Shown piece by piece: positions 42,395 through 53,824 of a DNA stretch of 64,000 nucleotides. The DNA is from Odontocerum albicorne. Lineage: Eukaryota > Arthropoda > Insecta > Trichoptera > Odontoceridae. The stretch spans positions 36,847,837 to 36,911,836 of the forward strand of contig OX463849.1 in the NCBI GenBank assembly GCA_949825065.1, given 5' to 3'. A program made the translations under genes and the position numbers. Below the pieces are notes generated by a model. That model did no database searches. It was not told the DNA's origin and worked only from the letters and a program-made list of their open reading frames with translations. The first letter of the stretch is position 1. Each line of letters starts with the position of its first letter.

Positions 42395-42485
42395 TACATT
42401 GCAGCCTGGTGGGTTTATTGGAATGCGGTAATCTCTTCCAACCGACCGGAAATATATTAATAACCAGACCAAGGAAGTTGTCAAA
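42395..42485 (-). mobile_element. SINE tail fragment
   Basis: Reverse strand: GGTCTGGTTATTAATATATT, TCCGGTCGGTTGGAAGAGAT, TACCGCATTCCAATAAACCC, ACCAGGCTGCAATGTATAC. Head absent. Confidence 0.7.
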
Positions 42486-42589
42486 ATATTGGCCACTTTA
42501 TTAATTTGTCAGATAAGTTTCAGATTTAGACAATTTATAGTCAAACCTTACAATACTGCATCTTGTAAGATATTTCATAAATTTTAAGA

Positions 42590-43225
42590 TCACATACATA
42601 ATACCATCACGCCGTCACCCTATCAAGGTAGACAGATAAAGGGGAGTGTCAGAATTTTCTATCATCACACACACTTTCTCATACAACTCCCGCGATTACT
42701 TTTTTTCTTTCTTTTAAAATATAATTCGCTTGATCCAGCCATACTTTCTTTGGTGTTCCTTTGTTTTTTTTTCTTTCAACATTCATTCGTTCTACGTGTC
42801 CAGACCATCTCAGACTGCTCTTCTTCGTCTCACTTAACACATTCACCTTTAGCTTATCCCTAATCTCTTAATTCCGTATTCTGTCATACATTTTCACCCC
42901 ATGTATTCTTCTCAGTGCACGCATTTCTACACCTTTGTTTTCAATTTGTGTTTTGTTTTTTAATTATTTGTCTTTTTTGTTTGTATATTTTTGCGCAGTG
43001 CGGGCTGTACACTTGTGGACGGCTCCGTGTTATAATGTGTTAAGTACTCATTACTTGGTTCTTACATCGTAACGTTTACTAATTTAAATAAATAAAAATC
43101 ATTTCTTCGGCTCCTATAAGTATTTTTCCAAAGCATTTATTCGGATCTTTTCAGTATTGTTCCACGCCCACGTTTCCCTCCCATACATCGAAGTTAGTAA
43201 TAAAATACTATTGTGGATCTTGGCA
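42590..43225 (-). pseudogene. Decayed LINE 3' region
   Basis: At the right end the minus strand reads AKIHNSILLLTSMYGRETWA and NNTEKIRINALEK, fitting the (Y)GSETWxxxxxxxxRINAVEMR segment of LINE polymerases. Further left AxxIHGVKMYDRIRN-like coding is seen near 42890 and TNxMLKERKK near 42780. Frameshifted throughout. An AT-rich insertion at about 42945-43110 interrupts it. Confidence 0.65.
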
Positions 43226-43311
43226 TTCCCGGGTTTGACACCCAATAGTAACTAAAAAAAATCTACTCTGATTAAAGAGGTCGCAATATTCACACGCGTT
43301 ATATAATGTTA

Positions 43312-43384
43312 CACTTTCGGTGTATACAGAACAATCTAGCTGGTTTATTTCCATGTGACAATCTCTATCAACCAATCAAAAATA
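43312..43384 (-). mobile_element. SINE tail fragment, minus
   Basis: Reverse strand TTGATTGGTTGATAGAGATT, GTCACATGGAAATAAACCAG, CTAGATTGTTCTGTATACAC. Meets the head of the following plus copy without gap. Confidence 0.7.
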
Positions 43385-43600
43385 CCTCCATGGCCTAATT
43401 ATTAAGACGCCTGTCTCCCAGCCCGAAGGTCTTGGGTCAAAATTCCGCTGGAAACTAAGTTTTTTTTAAATGATTCCAGTCTGGTTTTTACTTAACGCCT
43501 CTTTAACATCTTTCTGGTTAGTTGGAAGAGATTGTCGCGGGGAAATAAGCCCACCAAGTTGTACTGTATACAACGAAAGTGTAATACATTACAATACAAT
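43385..43600 (+). mobile_element. tRNA-derived SINE, complete reference-quality copy
   Basis: CTCCATGGCCTAATTATTAA (A-box region), GACGCCTGTCTCCCAGCCCG, AAGGTCTTGGGTCAAAATTC (B-box region), TTCCAGTCTGGTTTTTACTT, AACGCCTCTTTAACATCTTT, CTGGTTAGTTGGAAGAGATT, AATAAGCCCACCAAGTTGTA, CTGTATACAACGAAAGTGTA, then a TACAATACAA tail. Length about 215 bp. Confidence 0.85.
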
Positions 43601-43829
43601 ACAAATACTTGTATGTCAAAAAATACCGTAAGTGAAAACAGTGGGTGTTAAAACGGGAATCGAACCCTCAACCCCCAGGCTAGAAAACCAACCATCAGGT
43701 TAGTTCAATAAGATTTTAGAAAAAAATGTTTACATTTATTTTATTTCATTTAAGATATTCAAAATCGTCTCATATATTACATTTTTCATCATAGTCTTGT
43801 TGTGAAGCTCATAACAGCATCCTACTCCC
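43601..43829. other. tRNA-like fragment on minus strand at 43635-43715
   Basis: Reverse strand ACTAACCTGATGGTTGGTTT, then GGGTTGAGGGTTCGATTCCC. A tRNA-like promoter head unrelated in detail to the main SINE. Confidence 0.45.
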
Positions 43830-44215
43830 ATGATAGCCTCTGACGACTCGACTTTCTCCATCCTTCCCTGCACTCTGCGGTTCGAAGGGCAGTTGTTAAG
43901 GAAAGTCCAGATGCGTCTCTCACTTGGTCAGTCCAACGCATTGGAATTCTTCCTCTTATGCGTCATCCTTCCTCGCCTCCAGCAACCACAAACCTCTCCA
44001 AACTGTTTCATTGGCAACAAGCAATTGTTAAGGAAAGTCCAGATGCGTCTCTCACTTGGTCAGTCCAACGCATTGGAATTCTTCCTCTTATGCGTCATCC
44101 TTCCTCGCCTCCAGCAACCACAAACCTCTCCAAACGGTTTCATTGGTAACAAGCAATGTGCCCAAAGAATTGAAGGACTTGTCGAAGGCATATTGTCTAC
44201 AATTTATAGATAATT
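43830..44215 (-). pseudogene. LINE RT C-terminal fragment with internal 131-bp duplication
   Basis: Minus strand: TGG-rich FGH-like start, RLERFVVAGGEEG, stop, RIRGRIPMRWTDQVRDASGL, repeated because 43896-44026 is duplicated at 44027-44157 (GTTAAGGAAAGTCCAGATGC at both starts). The plus-strand 127-codon frame is a shadow. Same family as 15176-15420. Confidence 0.82.
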
Positions 44216-44239
44216 CTTAGTTATTCGTTAATGGAGGCG

Positions 44240-45640
44240 TTAGTTCGCCTTGCTGTTCATGAAATTCGTTACATTTATTTCCAGCACTTTCAAATGCATA
44301 TATTATTCGTATCTCGCTTGCTTTCAGAACAGTCAATAATCGTTGCGAAGACGAGAGACTAGGTGCATTTTTGTCGCGATGGTGATAGTTCTGCTATATA
44401 TTTTTAGCTTTGACATCGCATTTTTACACATTCCAGTTTTTCTTTTCATCTCAGCCTCGCATCTTCCATTATTGGAAATACTGGGACCTAAGTAAATATA
44501 GTAAGTAACCACTTCCAGACCATGATTCACATTATTTGGTGACAGTTTGTTACTGCGGTTAGTTATCATAAGATTAGTTTTGACCCATTGATTTCCAGGC
44601 CCAGGAGCTTGCCCTCGTGTTCCACTTTTTTAAGGAGGTTGACCATTTTTTCCTCCTGGTGGTAATTGCGGTCGTATCATCTGCATATCTTAAACGTAAG
44701 AGCTTTCTTCTGCCAATAGCAATCCCGCCGTCCCAGTCTTCAAGTATTCTTCACATAATATATTCGCCATAAAGGTCAAATCAATCGGAAGAAAGGATAC
44801 ACCCTTGCCGTACACTATTTTGTACTTTAAACTGTTTGAACATCAACTTCAAGTTGTTGACATTGACAGCTCCAGAACTATGTCGGTACAGTAACTTAAT
44901 CACATTCACAAGGTGGGATGGTACTCCCATCCCCAGACGTATTTGCCACAATTTCTCCCATTTTACACAAATTTATTCTTTTTTATAATCTATGAAGCAT
45001 AAAACTGCTGGCATCTGAAATTCACGACACTTTTCTATTAACTGTCGGATATTGACGATTTATTCTCTCAACCTTTTTCCCTTAATAAATTCTACCTGTT
45101 CGATCGGTATATGCCAGCTAATGTAAGGCCTCAGGTGGTGTTTGATTACACAAAGTAGTATTTTGCTTGCATGTGACATGAGATATGTGGTCCTTTAGTT
45201 CTCACATTTCCTTGTGAAGTATTTTTTTTATATAACGAGATAAACTGAGATTCCGTCCAGTCCTGGGGCCAGATTTTCATCTTCCACATTTTGTTGCATA
45301 CATCCTGATGTATTTTGGTGTCATTTTCTCCCAAACATTTGAGTCATTCTACCACTATGCAGTCACTTCCATGTTATTTGTTATTTTTTTTAAATTTTGT
45401 TTATGACATCGTCTACTTCAGACTTTAAGATATCTTATTCTCGGCTGTTCGACCCAATTCCACTATTCAAAGTATCTTCGTCCTCTTTGTATAATTTTAC
45501 ACAGCACTGCCTCCATGTATCTATCACCTTGTCAATGTATGTTATAGTGTTTCCTCCGCATCGTCTATCACCCACGTTTTTGGAGCTGATTAATAATCTT
45601 AACTTTGTGGTAGAGCTCCTTGGATTCATTCCAGTTCAGC
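44240..45640 (-). pseudogene. Non-LTR retrotransposon reverse transcriptase, 1.4 kb, decayed
   Basis: In transcription order: KVIDTWRQCCVKLYKEDEDT (45540-45480), MWKMKIWPQDWTESQFISLY then KKNTSQGNVRT (finger region, 45300-45200), LRLRYADDTTAITTR with the intact catalytic YADD at 44687-44676, then KVEHEGKLLGLEINGSKTNL, MITNRSNK, VVTYYIYLGPSISNNGRCEA, EMKRKTGMCKNAMSKLKIYS. The order and spacing match the RT domain of LINE-like insect elements. Frameshifts split it. It is the longest RT piece in the window. Confidence 0.88.
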
Positions 45641-46370
45641 TTCTATTTTTGTACAGATATTATTTATGTGTTGGTTTTTATCTTAACGACAGCGTTTCAA
45701 GATATTCTTACTAAACAAATTATATATATTATATTATAGTATTTCTGTGTAAGAAAATGTCTTTCTTTAATTTGTATCTTCCGCTGTACAAGTTTAAAAG
45801 TATCATCAGATATTAGATTTTTAGTCACCGTGTGAAATCAACTTCGTGTAATTGTTGAAATCAACTTGTCTGGGACCAAGTATTGCGAACACAAATAAAG
45901 GAATGAAGCTTCTCATGCAACAATAACCTCTACACGCACCACGTATCGCTATACATGGGATTCTTCAGTTAGTCATGCTAATATGGCGTATATTGCATTA
46001 CCATTCAAAGTGGATCTAATGTTAATATATACATATATTTTTGTTGCGGCTTTTATTTCCACAATTTTAGAATTATCAACTTTACTGACTCAAATAAACA
46101 ATTTTAATAAAATCTGACGACTTAAAATTATTATTTTCATTTTATTTTAAATCGTCAATCGACAACATGTATACCTAAAATCCTATATATTTATTTGCAA
46201 AAATAACATTTATGCTAAAGAAGGATCACATTTTCAAAATAAATATTTTTAGTTATTATTAAATATAAAAAAGTGTTATTCGATCTTAAATGTTCTTAAC
46301 ATAAACAACCACGTCATTGTCCTATCGGGTTGGGTACAGAACATGGAGGGCCAAGCTTTTCTAACACGAG
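45641..46370. other. No feature recognised
   Basis: AT-rich; no gene or repeat call made. Confidence 0.5.
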
Positions 46371-46976
46371 TAATGCTATGTTTACACGAGCTTAGTACTT
46401 GTCATTAGTACTTCTCACTCGCACTTGTATCCACGTGTAAACTAACAATAATGAAAAATTAAAACATCTTGTTACAAATTAGCAAAAATGTGGCAGTTTG
46501 TTAAAATCAAATAATATTTGGTGACGTTTGTCAAAAGTCACTACGTTAGTCTGCATTGGCTAGGGATGGGGTATACGATAATTGGATTTTCGAATTTTTT
46601 ATACCTAAAATTAAATGTTCGTAATTAGTATTAATTCATAGTGGATCTTGGCCTATTTAAAGATAGATACAAATCATAAAATACATAAGAAAGTCAGTAT
46701 AATGAATAAAATAGGAATTAAAACGTCAGTTTAGAGAAAAAACAATTTTTCGATTTATAAAAAATCTATTCGATTTGTAAAAAAAAACGATTTTATCCCA
46801 TCCCTTTGAGACATGACGTTTAAAACGTCGCAGGGCCCATCCTACATTTTTGGAGTATAGTACTAAGCATTAGTACATCTTAGTAGATACTAAGGCTTGT
46901 TGTCACTAAGCAGTTAAGTACAAACGATTAAGTACTAATGACAAGTACATACCAAGCTCGTGTAAACATGGCATTA
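46371..46976. mobile_element. 606-bp TIR element (MITE-like) with about 40-bp termini
   Basis: Left terminus TAATGCTATGTTTACACGAG, CTTAGTACTTGTCATTAGTA is mirrored at the right end (complement TAATGCCATGTTTACACGAG, CTTGGTATGTACTTGTCATT). TA may be the target duplication. A second nested pair, AGGGATGGGGTA (46562) and TATCCCATCCCT (to 46805), marks a probable element inside. A piece of its left interior (ACAAATTAGCAAAAATGTGG) recurs at 49443. Confidence 0.78.
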
Positions 46977-47029
46977 GATATTTTACGAGTACTTCCTAAA
47001 CATTCGTACATCTTCTAGTATAACCTTTT

Positions 47030-47640
47030 CAGTTTCTCTGATCCCTTACTATTCGTTCTTATGAAATTTTATTCATCCATATTTTCTAGACCTTCCTCTG
47101 CTTAATCACGATTGCGATGACGATTGTTATGAGTATTCTTTCTTCAAACACACCCCTCCTCAAAGTAATTTTATTCATTTTTATTTTGTTCAATTTATCC
47201 TTAACAACCTTTTTTTATTTGCATACATCGTCATGCCACATTTTCTTTTAAATGTACTCGGTTTTTTTTTCACATTTCGCATTTCACATTTTCACATCTC
47301 ATATATTAAAGTTGGCACTAATATTATTTGGTTAACCGTCATCTTAGCAAACTTTAATTTAATATAATTCAGTTTGAGTTCATTTATTTTTATGCCCAAC
47401 TAACTTGGATACCTATCAAATCACGCCATTTAATATACTCCATCATCTGAGAATACACTACCCTTATAGCAAATGTTGTCCCCCAAATATCACATTTAGT
47501 TTTCCATTCACTATTCGTTCATCTTCTGTTCAACCCCTCACAAAATATATCATACCCCCACTTGCAATTCAATCCTCGTCTTATCGCTCTCACCAGAGAC
47601 GTGGAATAATGGGTTACAAACCTCACTGATACCTGTTACG
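47030..47640 (-). pseudogene. Decayed LINE fragment
   Basis: CCCCAAATATCACATTTAG, TTTTCCATTCACTATTCG match 9875-9920 of the LINE at 9310. CATATATTAAAGTTGGCACT matches 9690-9710. Plus-strand 74-codon frame is a shadow. Confidence 0.6.
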
Positions 47641-48760
47641 TTATGTCTCTTGCACACTTCATTACTCATATATAGTTTTATTCATCACTCTTAGTTAAAC
47701 TCCTAAGCTTGATGTTTTACTTTCCATCTAACTCAATATTACACAAATAAAAATATACAAACAATAAATACTATGTAATACAAATAGCATTGTCCGATAC
47801 GTGTTCACTTGCTGTTCTTTCTCTTAGATCTCCACCAGAAGGGGCACTTTTAGGTCTCCATGGGGCTAGAAATCATACAAGGTATCTTTTAACCCCAAAT
47901 GTAGCAGAACAGAAGCTGATTTTTACACCCAAATGAAGTAAAACATGCTTATTACTGCCCGCATACCAACAGAGGACACTATCAACACTTTACCTTTCAA
48001 AAGAATCGCTAGATGGTGTCGGTGTCACAGCGCCACCACGAGGTCGCAATATTCTATTTGAAATAGTATAACTTATTTCTAGCCAACGTACGTTATGCTT
48101 TTTATACACAAATATACCAACAGAGGGTACTTGTAACACGTTGCCTTTCAAAAAAACCACAAGGTGGTTTATGTGCAAACGCACCACCAAACTATTCTTA
48201 GAAATTGTGTTAAATGATTCTTCAAATTATGACATCGTCCATTCGAAATTATTACTATTTTGCTTTTATTACATGTGCACGTGATTTAATTTAGTTATTT
48301 TTGTTAATATTTTAAACTTACCGTCAGTTTTGTATTTTTTCTTAATTCGAAAAGATCCAGATTGCGTGTAAAAGCGTTACATTGGTACAATTGAGTGCGA
48401 TTTAACATTTAATTGATTAATAAATAATTAAAACCGATTGTAAGTATCTTTTTAGACCGCTTCAATTTCATTGTTTAAAAAAATATCAAATCAATACGCG
48501 ATATATAAAAAAAAACAATTCGGTGTCTTGAACATTAAGTTTTTTTTTGTGTTTAGTACAGACTTTACTTTGAACATGACAAATTATTGATGACACAAAT
48601 CGGAAAGAAACTTTGTACTAAAATATTTTTAAATTACTTGTTTTTAATTTTGAATATGTTACAATCTGGCAACTAATACTTTTAACAGTATCTTATCACT
48701 TGGAAATTCCCGAACTCCCCACTTCTACTGAACTTATGTCTTTATATTGAACTAGCTGTA
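47641..48760. other. No gene; imperfect duplication at 47940-48190
   Basis: The phrase ATACCAACAGAGG recurs at 47965 and 48114, each followed by TTxCCTTTCAAAA and a GGTG-containing stretch; an old internal duplication of about 150 bp. Confidence 0.45.
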
Positions 48761-48761
48761 C

Positions 48762-50262
48762 CCGGCCACGCGTTGCTGTGGCTCAGTCTGATTAAATAGA
48801 AAAGAAAGAAAAGAGAAAGCACACGTTTCTAACATGTTTAATTTCACAATGGTTGTGGGTATACAATATATTTTATGTATTTCAGCCACTCTCAGCCTGT
48901 CGCGTTCATTCTCTTGAGAACGAAGCAGATCTGAAGCTGCAGAACGCGATCGCCCTGCTCGCAACCGTCCATCCTCAAGTCTGGCTGCACGTCGCTCTTC
49001 TGCTTCCTCGGCATTTTGATGAACTAAAGCAGATCGATTGCACTGAAAAAGAAGAAAGAAAATTATAACAAGAACATATAAAATTGCGAAACATTAAAAA
49101 AAGAAAATACACGAACTAAAAAACAAAAAAAATATTAAAGAAATATTTTTCTTCAAACGCAGTTGTTTTTCTCTTTGGCTTGGTGGATTCCCTCAGTACA
49201 TTTCTTGGCGTCTCTGGAAGAAAGGGATCAAATTAATCACATATTCGGTTTGATGTTTCTGAATAATGTTATTATATCTCGGAAACTCTAGGATGAGTCA
49301 TATGACAGTTCACAAATTTGCCCCAATACAACCTTGTAACGAAGTTCAGTAATTTTAATTATGTTATCGACTTTAATATAAGGCTCGATTCTAATAAATA
49401 CATTACAAAAAACTAACAATAAAGACAAATTAATACATCTTGTTACAAATTAGCAAAAATGTGGCAGTTCTTTAAAATCAAATGTGACATTTGTCAAAAG
49501 TTTGTTGCATGAAGCACGCGAAACTTTTAATAATTCAAATGTATAAAACATACACAGAGACATACCATGAATTCAAATCAAAATCAATTGATACAGTTCG
49601 AATTCCCCGCTAATTGCACTGAAAAATAACAAAATACAGTTTAAAAACACCGAATTGAAAGAGCGCAGCTATTATTACGACGCCACAGTACAAAATGGCG
49701 GATAAAAATTTAGTACACATTTACGTCCAAACAGATTACGCTATTTTTCAATAAACGTATTTGAAAATTTTATATTTATTATTTAATCATTTAATATTTA
49801 TTATTGAATATTTAATATTTATTCATTTAATATTTATTATTTTATATTTAATATTCGAAATCAAAATGAAACTGTCAAAATTTCAAAGCAATCCATGAAG
49901 AACTTTCGGAGATTGGAGATTTTCAATTAACGAACATTAACATTTTTATTAATATAGATATTTAAAATTTATTATTTAATTATTTTATATTTAATATTAA
50001 TTCCGAAACGCCGAAAATGCAATGTGACATAACTATCAATGAAAATTGTTTAGTTTGCGTGTGTCGCTGCAGGGGGTGCTCCCGTTATTTCGTCTGTTTT
50101 ATATACTTTTTTTATACACAACCGTATGCAAAAAAAATATATAAACATGCTTGTATACGAATGCAACCTTTTGTCAAAATGTCAAAGCAATCGGTGAAGA
50201 ACTTTCGGAGATTAGAGATATTTAACATACGAACATTTACATTTTTATTTATATAGAATTTG
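48762..50262 (+). mobile_element. Old dispersed element(s), unidentified
   Basis: Starts with ACTAGCTGTACCCGGCCACG and CGTTGCTGTGGC, a beginning I have seen in repetitive elements of many arthropods. 48880-49000 encodes Ser/Arg/Ala-rich pieces. Two 3'-like segments, 49870-49965 and 50170-50262, share AAxCAATCxxTGAAGAACTT, TCGGAGATTxGAGAT and ACATTTTTATTxATATAGA. AT-rich direct repeats (TTTAATATTTATTATT) fill 49770-49860. I infer one or two related retroelement copies. Confidence 0.5.
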
Positions 50263-51527
50263 TGGAGACAAGAGTTAAATGTTTTTAATGTTTAATTTAT
50301 TTTATTGTATCCAGTAATTGAAACGGCAAGAGCAAGATAAATACAGTTGAAATAAGAGCGTATCGTAAATTATGTTTGTAAACAATGTATCATAAAAAAA
50401 TAATGAAGACAAAATGAAATAAATATTATAAAAATAGACTAAGCTCAAAAATGAAACATGATGGGGAAAGATGTATATATTTTTATATGATTATTGAAAA
50501 CATATTTTAAGGTATATATTTTTATATGATCTTCGAAATGTTAATTTTATAATTCTAATATATAACCTATTGTGAGAATAAAACTTATTAAATATAATAA
50601 ATTAATGAAAATGTAGTGTTTGTGATGAATAAGGGAACATTTACGAGTAAATGGTTTAGCCGTGTAAAAAATGTACTATTTGATGAAAGATTTACGAAAA
50701 TCTAATTAAATAATATAAATGGTACGAGAAATGAAACAGGATTTTATTTTTGCGATGCGCATGTTTCTATGTTCAAAGTGAGGATACGCGAATTTCGAAT
50801 TAAGAAAATATTGCGGACAATAAGTACTAATACTTATTGTCCGCAATATTTTTTTAAAGTTATATATGTATACTACCTTAATACACAGAGGCTGACAAAA
50901 ACGTTTATACAGAGAGGCAGAGAGGATAGGGAAAAAGTTTATTTTTCAGCATACTGTCTTGCCTCCTCTAGATCTATTCATCTTCTGAAACTGCGTTAAT
51001 TTATTAACTCGGCCTTCTTAATTATTAACTCGGCCTTCCTACACCACGACTTCCCTTTTATTCAAATTATTGATTTTTTGTTTAGAATTTTGTTACTCAT
51101 TATTTAATTTATCCAAACCACTTCAGCGAGAAATAACTATGAACCTTTACAAACTGATGACATGAGACTAACATATTTGTTTAAAGTTCTAATTTTTGGC
51201 AAATAAAGAACCTTGTGCACTGTGCAATTGCAATTCAATTTATTCGTCAAACTTGGAAAAAAATTGAGGAATTTTATCTGCAGAGATTTTCCATATATAC
51301 CCACCAAGAGAATCATCCTGACACTGTTAAATGTATATACTTTTTACGTAGTTCTATCCCACCAGTCACTAAAAACTACGTTTATGGTCTACTGAAGACA
51401 ATGCTAACATTCTTATAAAAAAATAACATAAAACTTTAAAAAATCTTTAGAATCCAAAACCACAAAATGCGAAATCTGAATGTTGAAAACACGGTTGGGC
51501 GCATAATAAATAATTCATACGAGGAAT
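50263..51527. other. No gene; perfect hairpin at 50805-50852
   Basis: 22-bp perfect arms (AAAATATTGCGGACAATAAG+TA and complement) with a CTAA loop. Elsewhere AT-rich. Plus frames at 51213-51418 are unrecognised. Confidence 0.6.
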
Positions 51528-51815
51528 CATAGTATAAATAGGCCAAAACCCATACGATGGTTATCACCAAGGAAAGAATACGAGAATTGAATTTTGAATA
51601 CAAGAGAGTGAGAGAGGAATACTTGGATTCTCTCCGAAAGTAATTCGAAATTTGAATCTCGGTGGGTCCGTGATACTGAACGAATTTTAAATACCTAGCT
51701 TACAATTTTTGAACCGGTGTAAAAGGGGACGATGTGTAAATGATATTGTATATATAAACAAATTTTACGTTTATGAATATATATTTTCATAAATGTAGAA
51801 TTTGTTTTACTTCCG
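51528..51815 (+). mobile_element. Nonautonomous Helitron-like element, copy 3, cut by assembly gap
   Basis: Starts TCATAGTATAAATA after A, aligns with the copies at 16286 and 16755 for 288 bp including the AT palindrome, and breaks at TTCCG where the terminal hairpin should begin. Confidence 0.85.
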
Positions 51816-52015
51816 NNNNNNNNNNNNNNNNNNNNNNNNNNNNNNNNNNNNNNNNNNNNNNNNNNNNNNNNNNNNNNNNNNNNNNNNNNNNNNNNNNNNN
51901 NNNNNNNNNNNNNNNNNNNNNNNNNNNNNNNNNNNNNNNNNNNNNNNNNNNNNNNNNNNNNNNNNNNNNNNNNNNNNNNNNNNNNNNNNNNNNNNNNNNN
52001 NNNNNNNNNNNNNNN
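51816..52015. other. Assembly gap, 200 N
   Basis: A run of exactly 200 N. The round number suggests a placeholder of unknown real size. Any open frame across it is meaningless. Confidence 0.99.
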
Positions 52016-53426
52016 TCATGAAAATAAACAAAAATTATAGAAAATCCCGAAAACATGACAGTGTGTATTGAAAAAACATGAATTAAGAGCATGAATTAAA
52101 AAATATTTTACACATAAAGTTTCTTTTTTGAAGACTCGAGAAAGAGGAAAACTCTAGGTGTTTAAGACATCGATGACCTTGTTTTAATTTGTATGTTTTT
52201 TTATATTTTTGTTTGTGTTTTTTTGTATTTATTATTTTAGTATTGTATGTTGTTTATGACTATATAAAATTTTTGCCTCAACTCAAAACTTTGCAAAACA
52301 ATTGTAAACCTATTATGTTGTAGACTGTAAAATGTAGTATGAAATAAATAAATACCTTACCTCACACCATTCCTTTACTGAATAAAAAAAACAGATAATT
52401 TCATTCGTTTATTCAAAACATATTTTTTTCGGTTTTTTTTTGTCATTCGTCCATTTTGTGATACACCTTCTTCAATTACTAGCGCTACAAACATGCCATT
52501 ATTTTGAATTCTGGTCAACTATATCCAGCCACGTTATTCTGTCTACCATTCTGCATACACCATGCACTTCGTACTATGCCTCAATACCATAGGTAATTGT
52601 TATAAATACTCAGAAACAAAACAACAAGGATTTCAACTAGTCAAGATCATGTATGCATTTTACGTTATGATGCTATGACATTAGCAATGAGAATACTTGA
52701 ACAGAGACGCCACTGACTGCAAACTGGTTTTAATGATTGGAAATTCCGTAATCTTGGGAATATACCTACGTAAGTATGCAAAACCGGTGGAACAAGAAAC
52801 ATAAAATATTTTAATATGATTTTATAAATGCAAAACAAAATAATACAATCGATAAAATAAATATTTTTGAAAATAGGTAAAAAAAACAACGAATAGTTTA
52901 ATGAAACTTCTAGTGATGAGCTTCAATGGTATAAGTTTTTGAGCTGTGCTTGACGAGTATGTGGCTCAAAGACCTTAATAATTTGACTACACAATTCATG
53001 GTGGAATTTTATGTTAATGATGTTTCAGCTGAGAGAAATGATAAACTGAGGCTGTTTGGCTTCAGTGGTTGCTGTAAGGTTCACATAAATCTGGCAAATA
53101 AACTGAATTTCATCAGTTAGTCTTTTGGAACAGCGTGTCACATATCATTAAAAAGTCTCTGAAAATTGGCACGCTGGTGGCATAGAGACATAAAAGTATT
53201 TTTATAGGTACGATAATAATATAGCCACATTTAGTGTGATCTTTAATCACTAAATGGGACTAGGAGAAATAAGTAAGAGGGAGGGGTCAATAAATTCGCG
53301 GAATGAAGGGGTTAAGGGAGGGGGCTGAAGTGCGCATGCGCATGTTCCGATAATATGACTCATTATTAGTACATCCATCAAGTTTAGTCTAATTTTGACA
53401 ATATTGTTTAAGATATCGTCGGGAAA
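52016..53426. other. No gene recognised
   Basis: AT-rich. A small hairpin (CATTTAGTG/CACTAAATG, about 53229-53255) is present. No reading frame with recognisable content. Confidence 0.45.
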
Positions 53427-53824
53427 GTATTAGGTGTTAACATAAGTTGTGTCCGTTTTTTTATCAATTTATAAATGAGCACCAAAAGTAAAACAAAATG
53501 GTAAAAATTATAAGTCATTTGTAAGAAAATTTTCTGCTCTATAAGATATTGTTTTTGTTTTTACGTTACATATATTATTTTATTTGATTACAAGCCTTCA
53601 AAATGGAATGTCAAGTAGACGAAAGTGAGCATTTTCGACACCTCCTTATGTTCTCGTTCTTGTAATCAAATAAAATAATATATGTAACGTAAAAGCAAAC
53701 ACAATATCTTGTAGAACAGAAAATTTTCTTTCGAATGACGTATAATCTATACCATTTCGTTTTACGTTTGGTGTTCATTTTTAAATTGGAAAAAACGGAC
53801 ACAACTTATGTTAACACCCAATAC
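53427..53824. mobile_element. Fold-back element, 398 bp with about 165-bp inverted arms
   Basis: Outer left GTATTAGGTGTTAACATAAG and TTGTGTCCG match the complement of the right end (CGGACACAACTTATG, TTAACACCCAATAC). Inner ends TTTGATTACAAG and CTTGTAATCAAA flank a spacer of about 64 bp (53595-53658). Arms differ at a modest number of positions. No coding frame. A transcript would form a long hairpin. Confidence 0.88.

Noticed and set aside
51773..52092. ORFs spanning the N run
   Set aside because: They are translated through 200 undefined bases.
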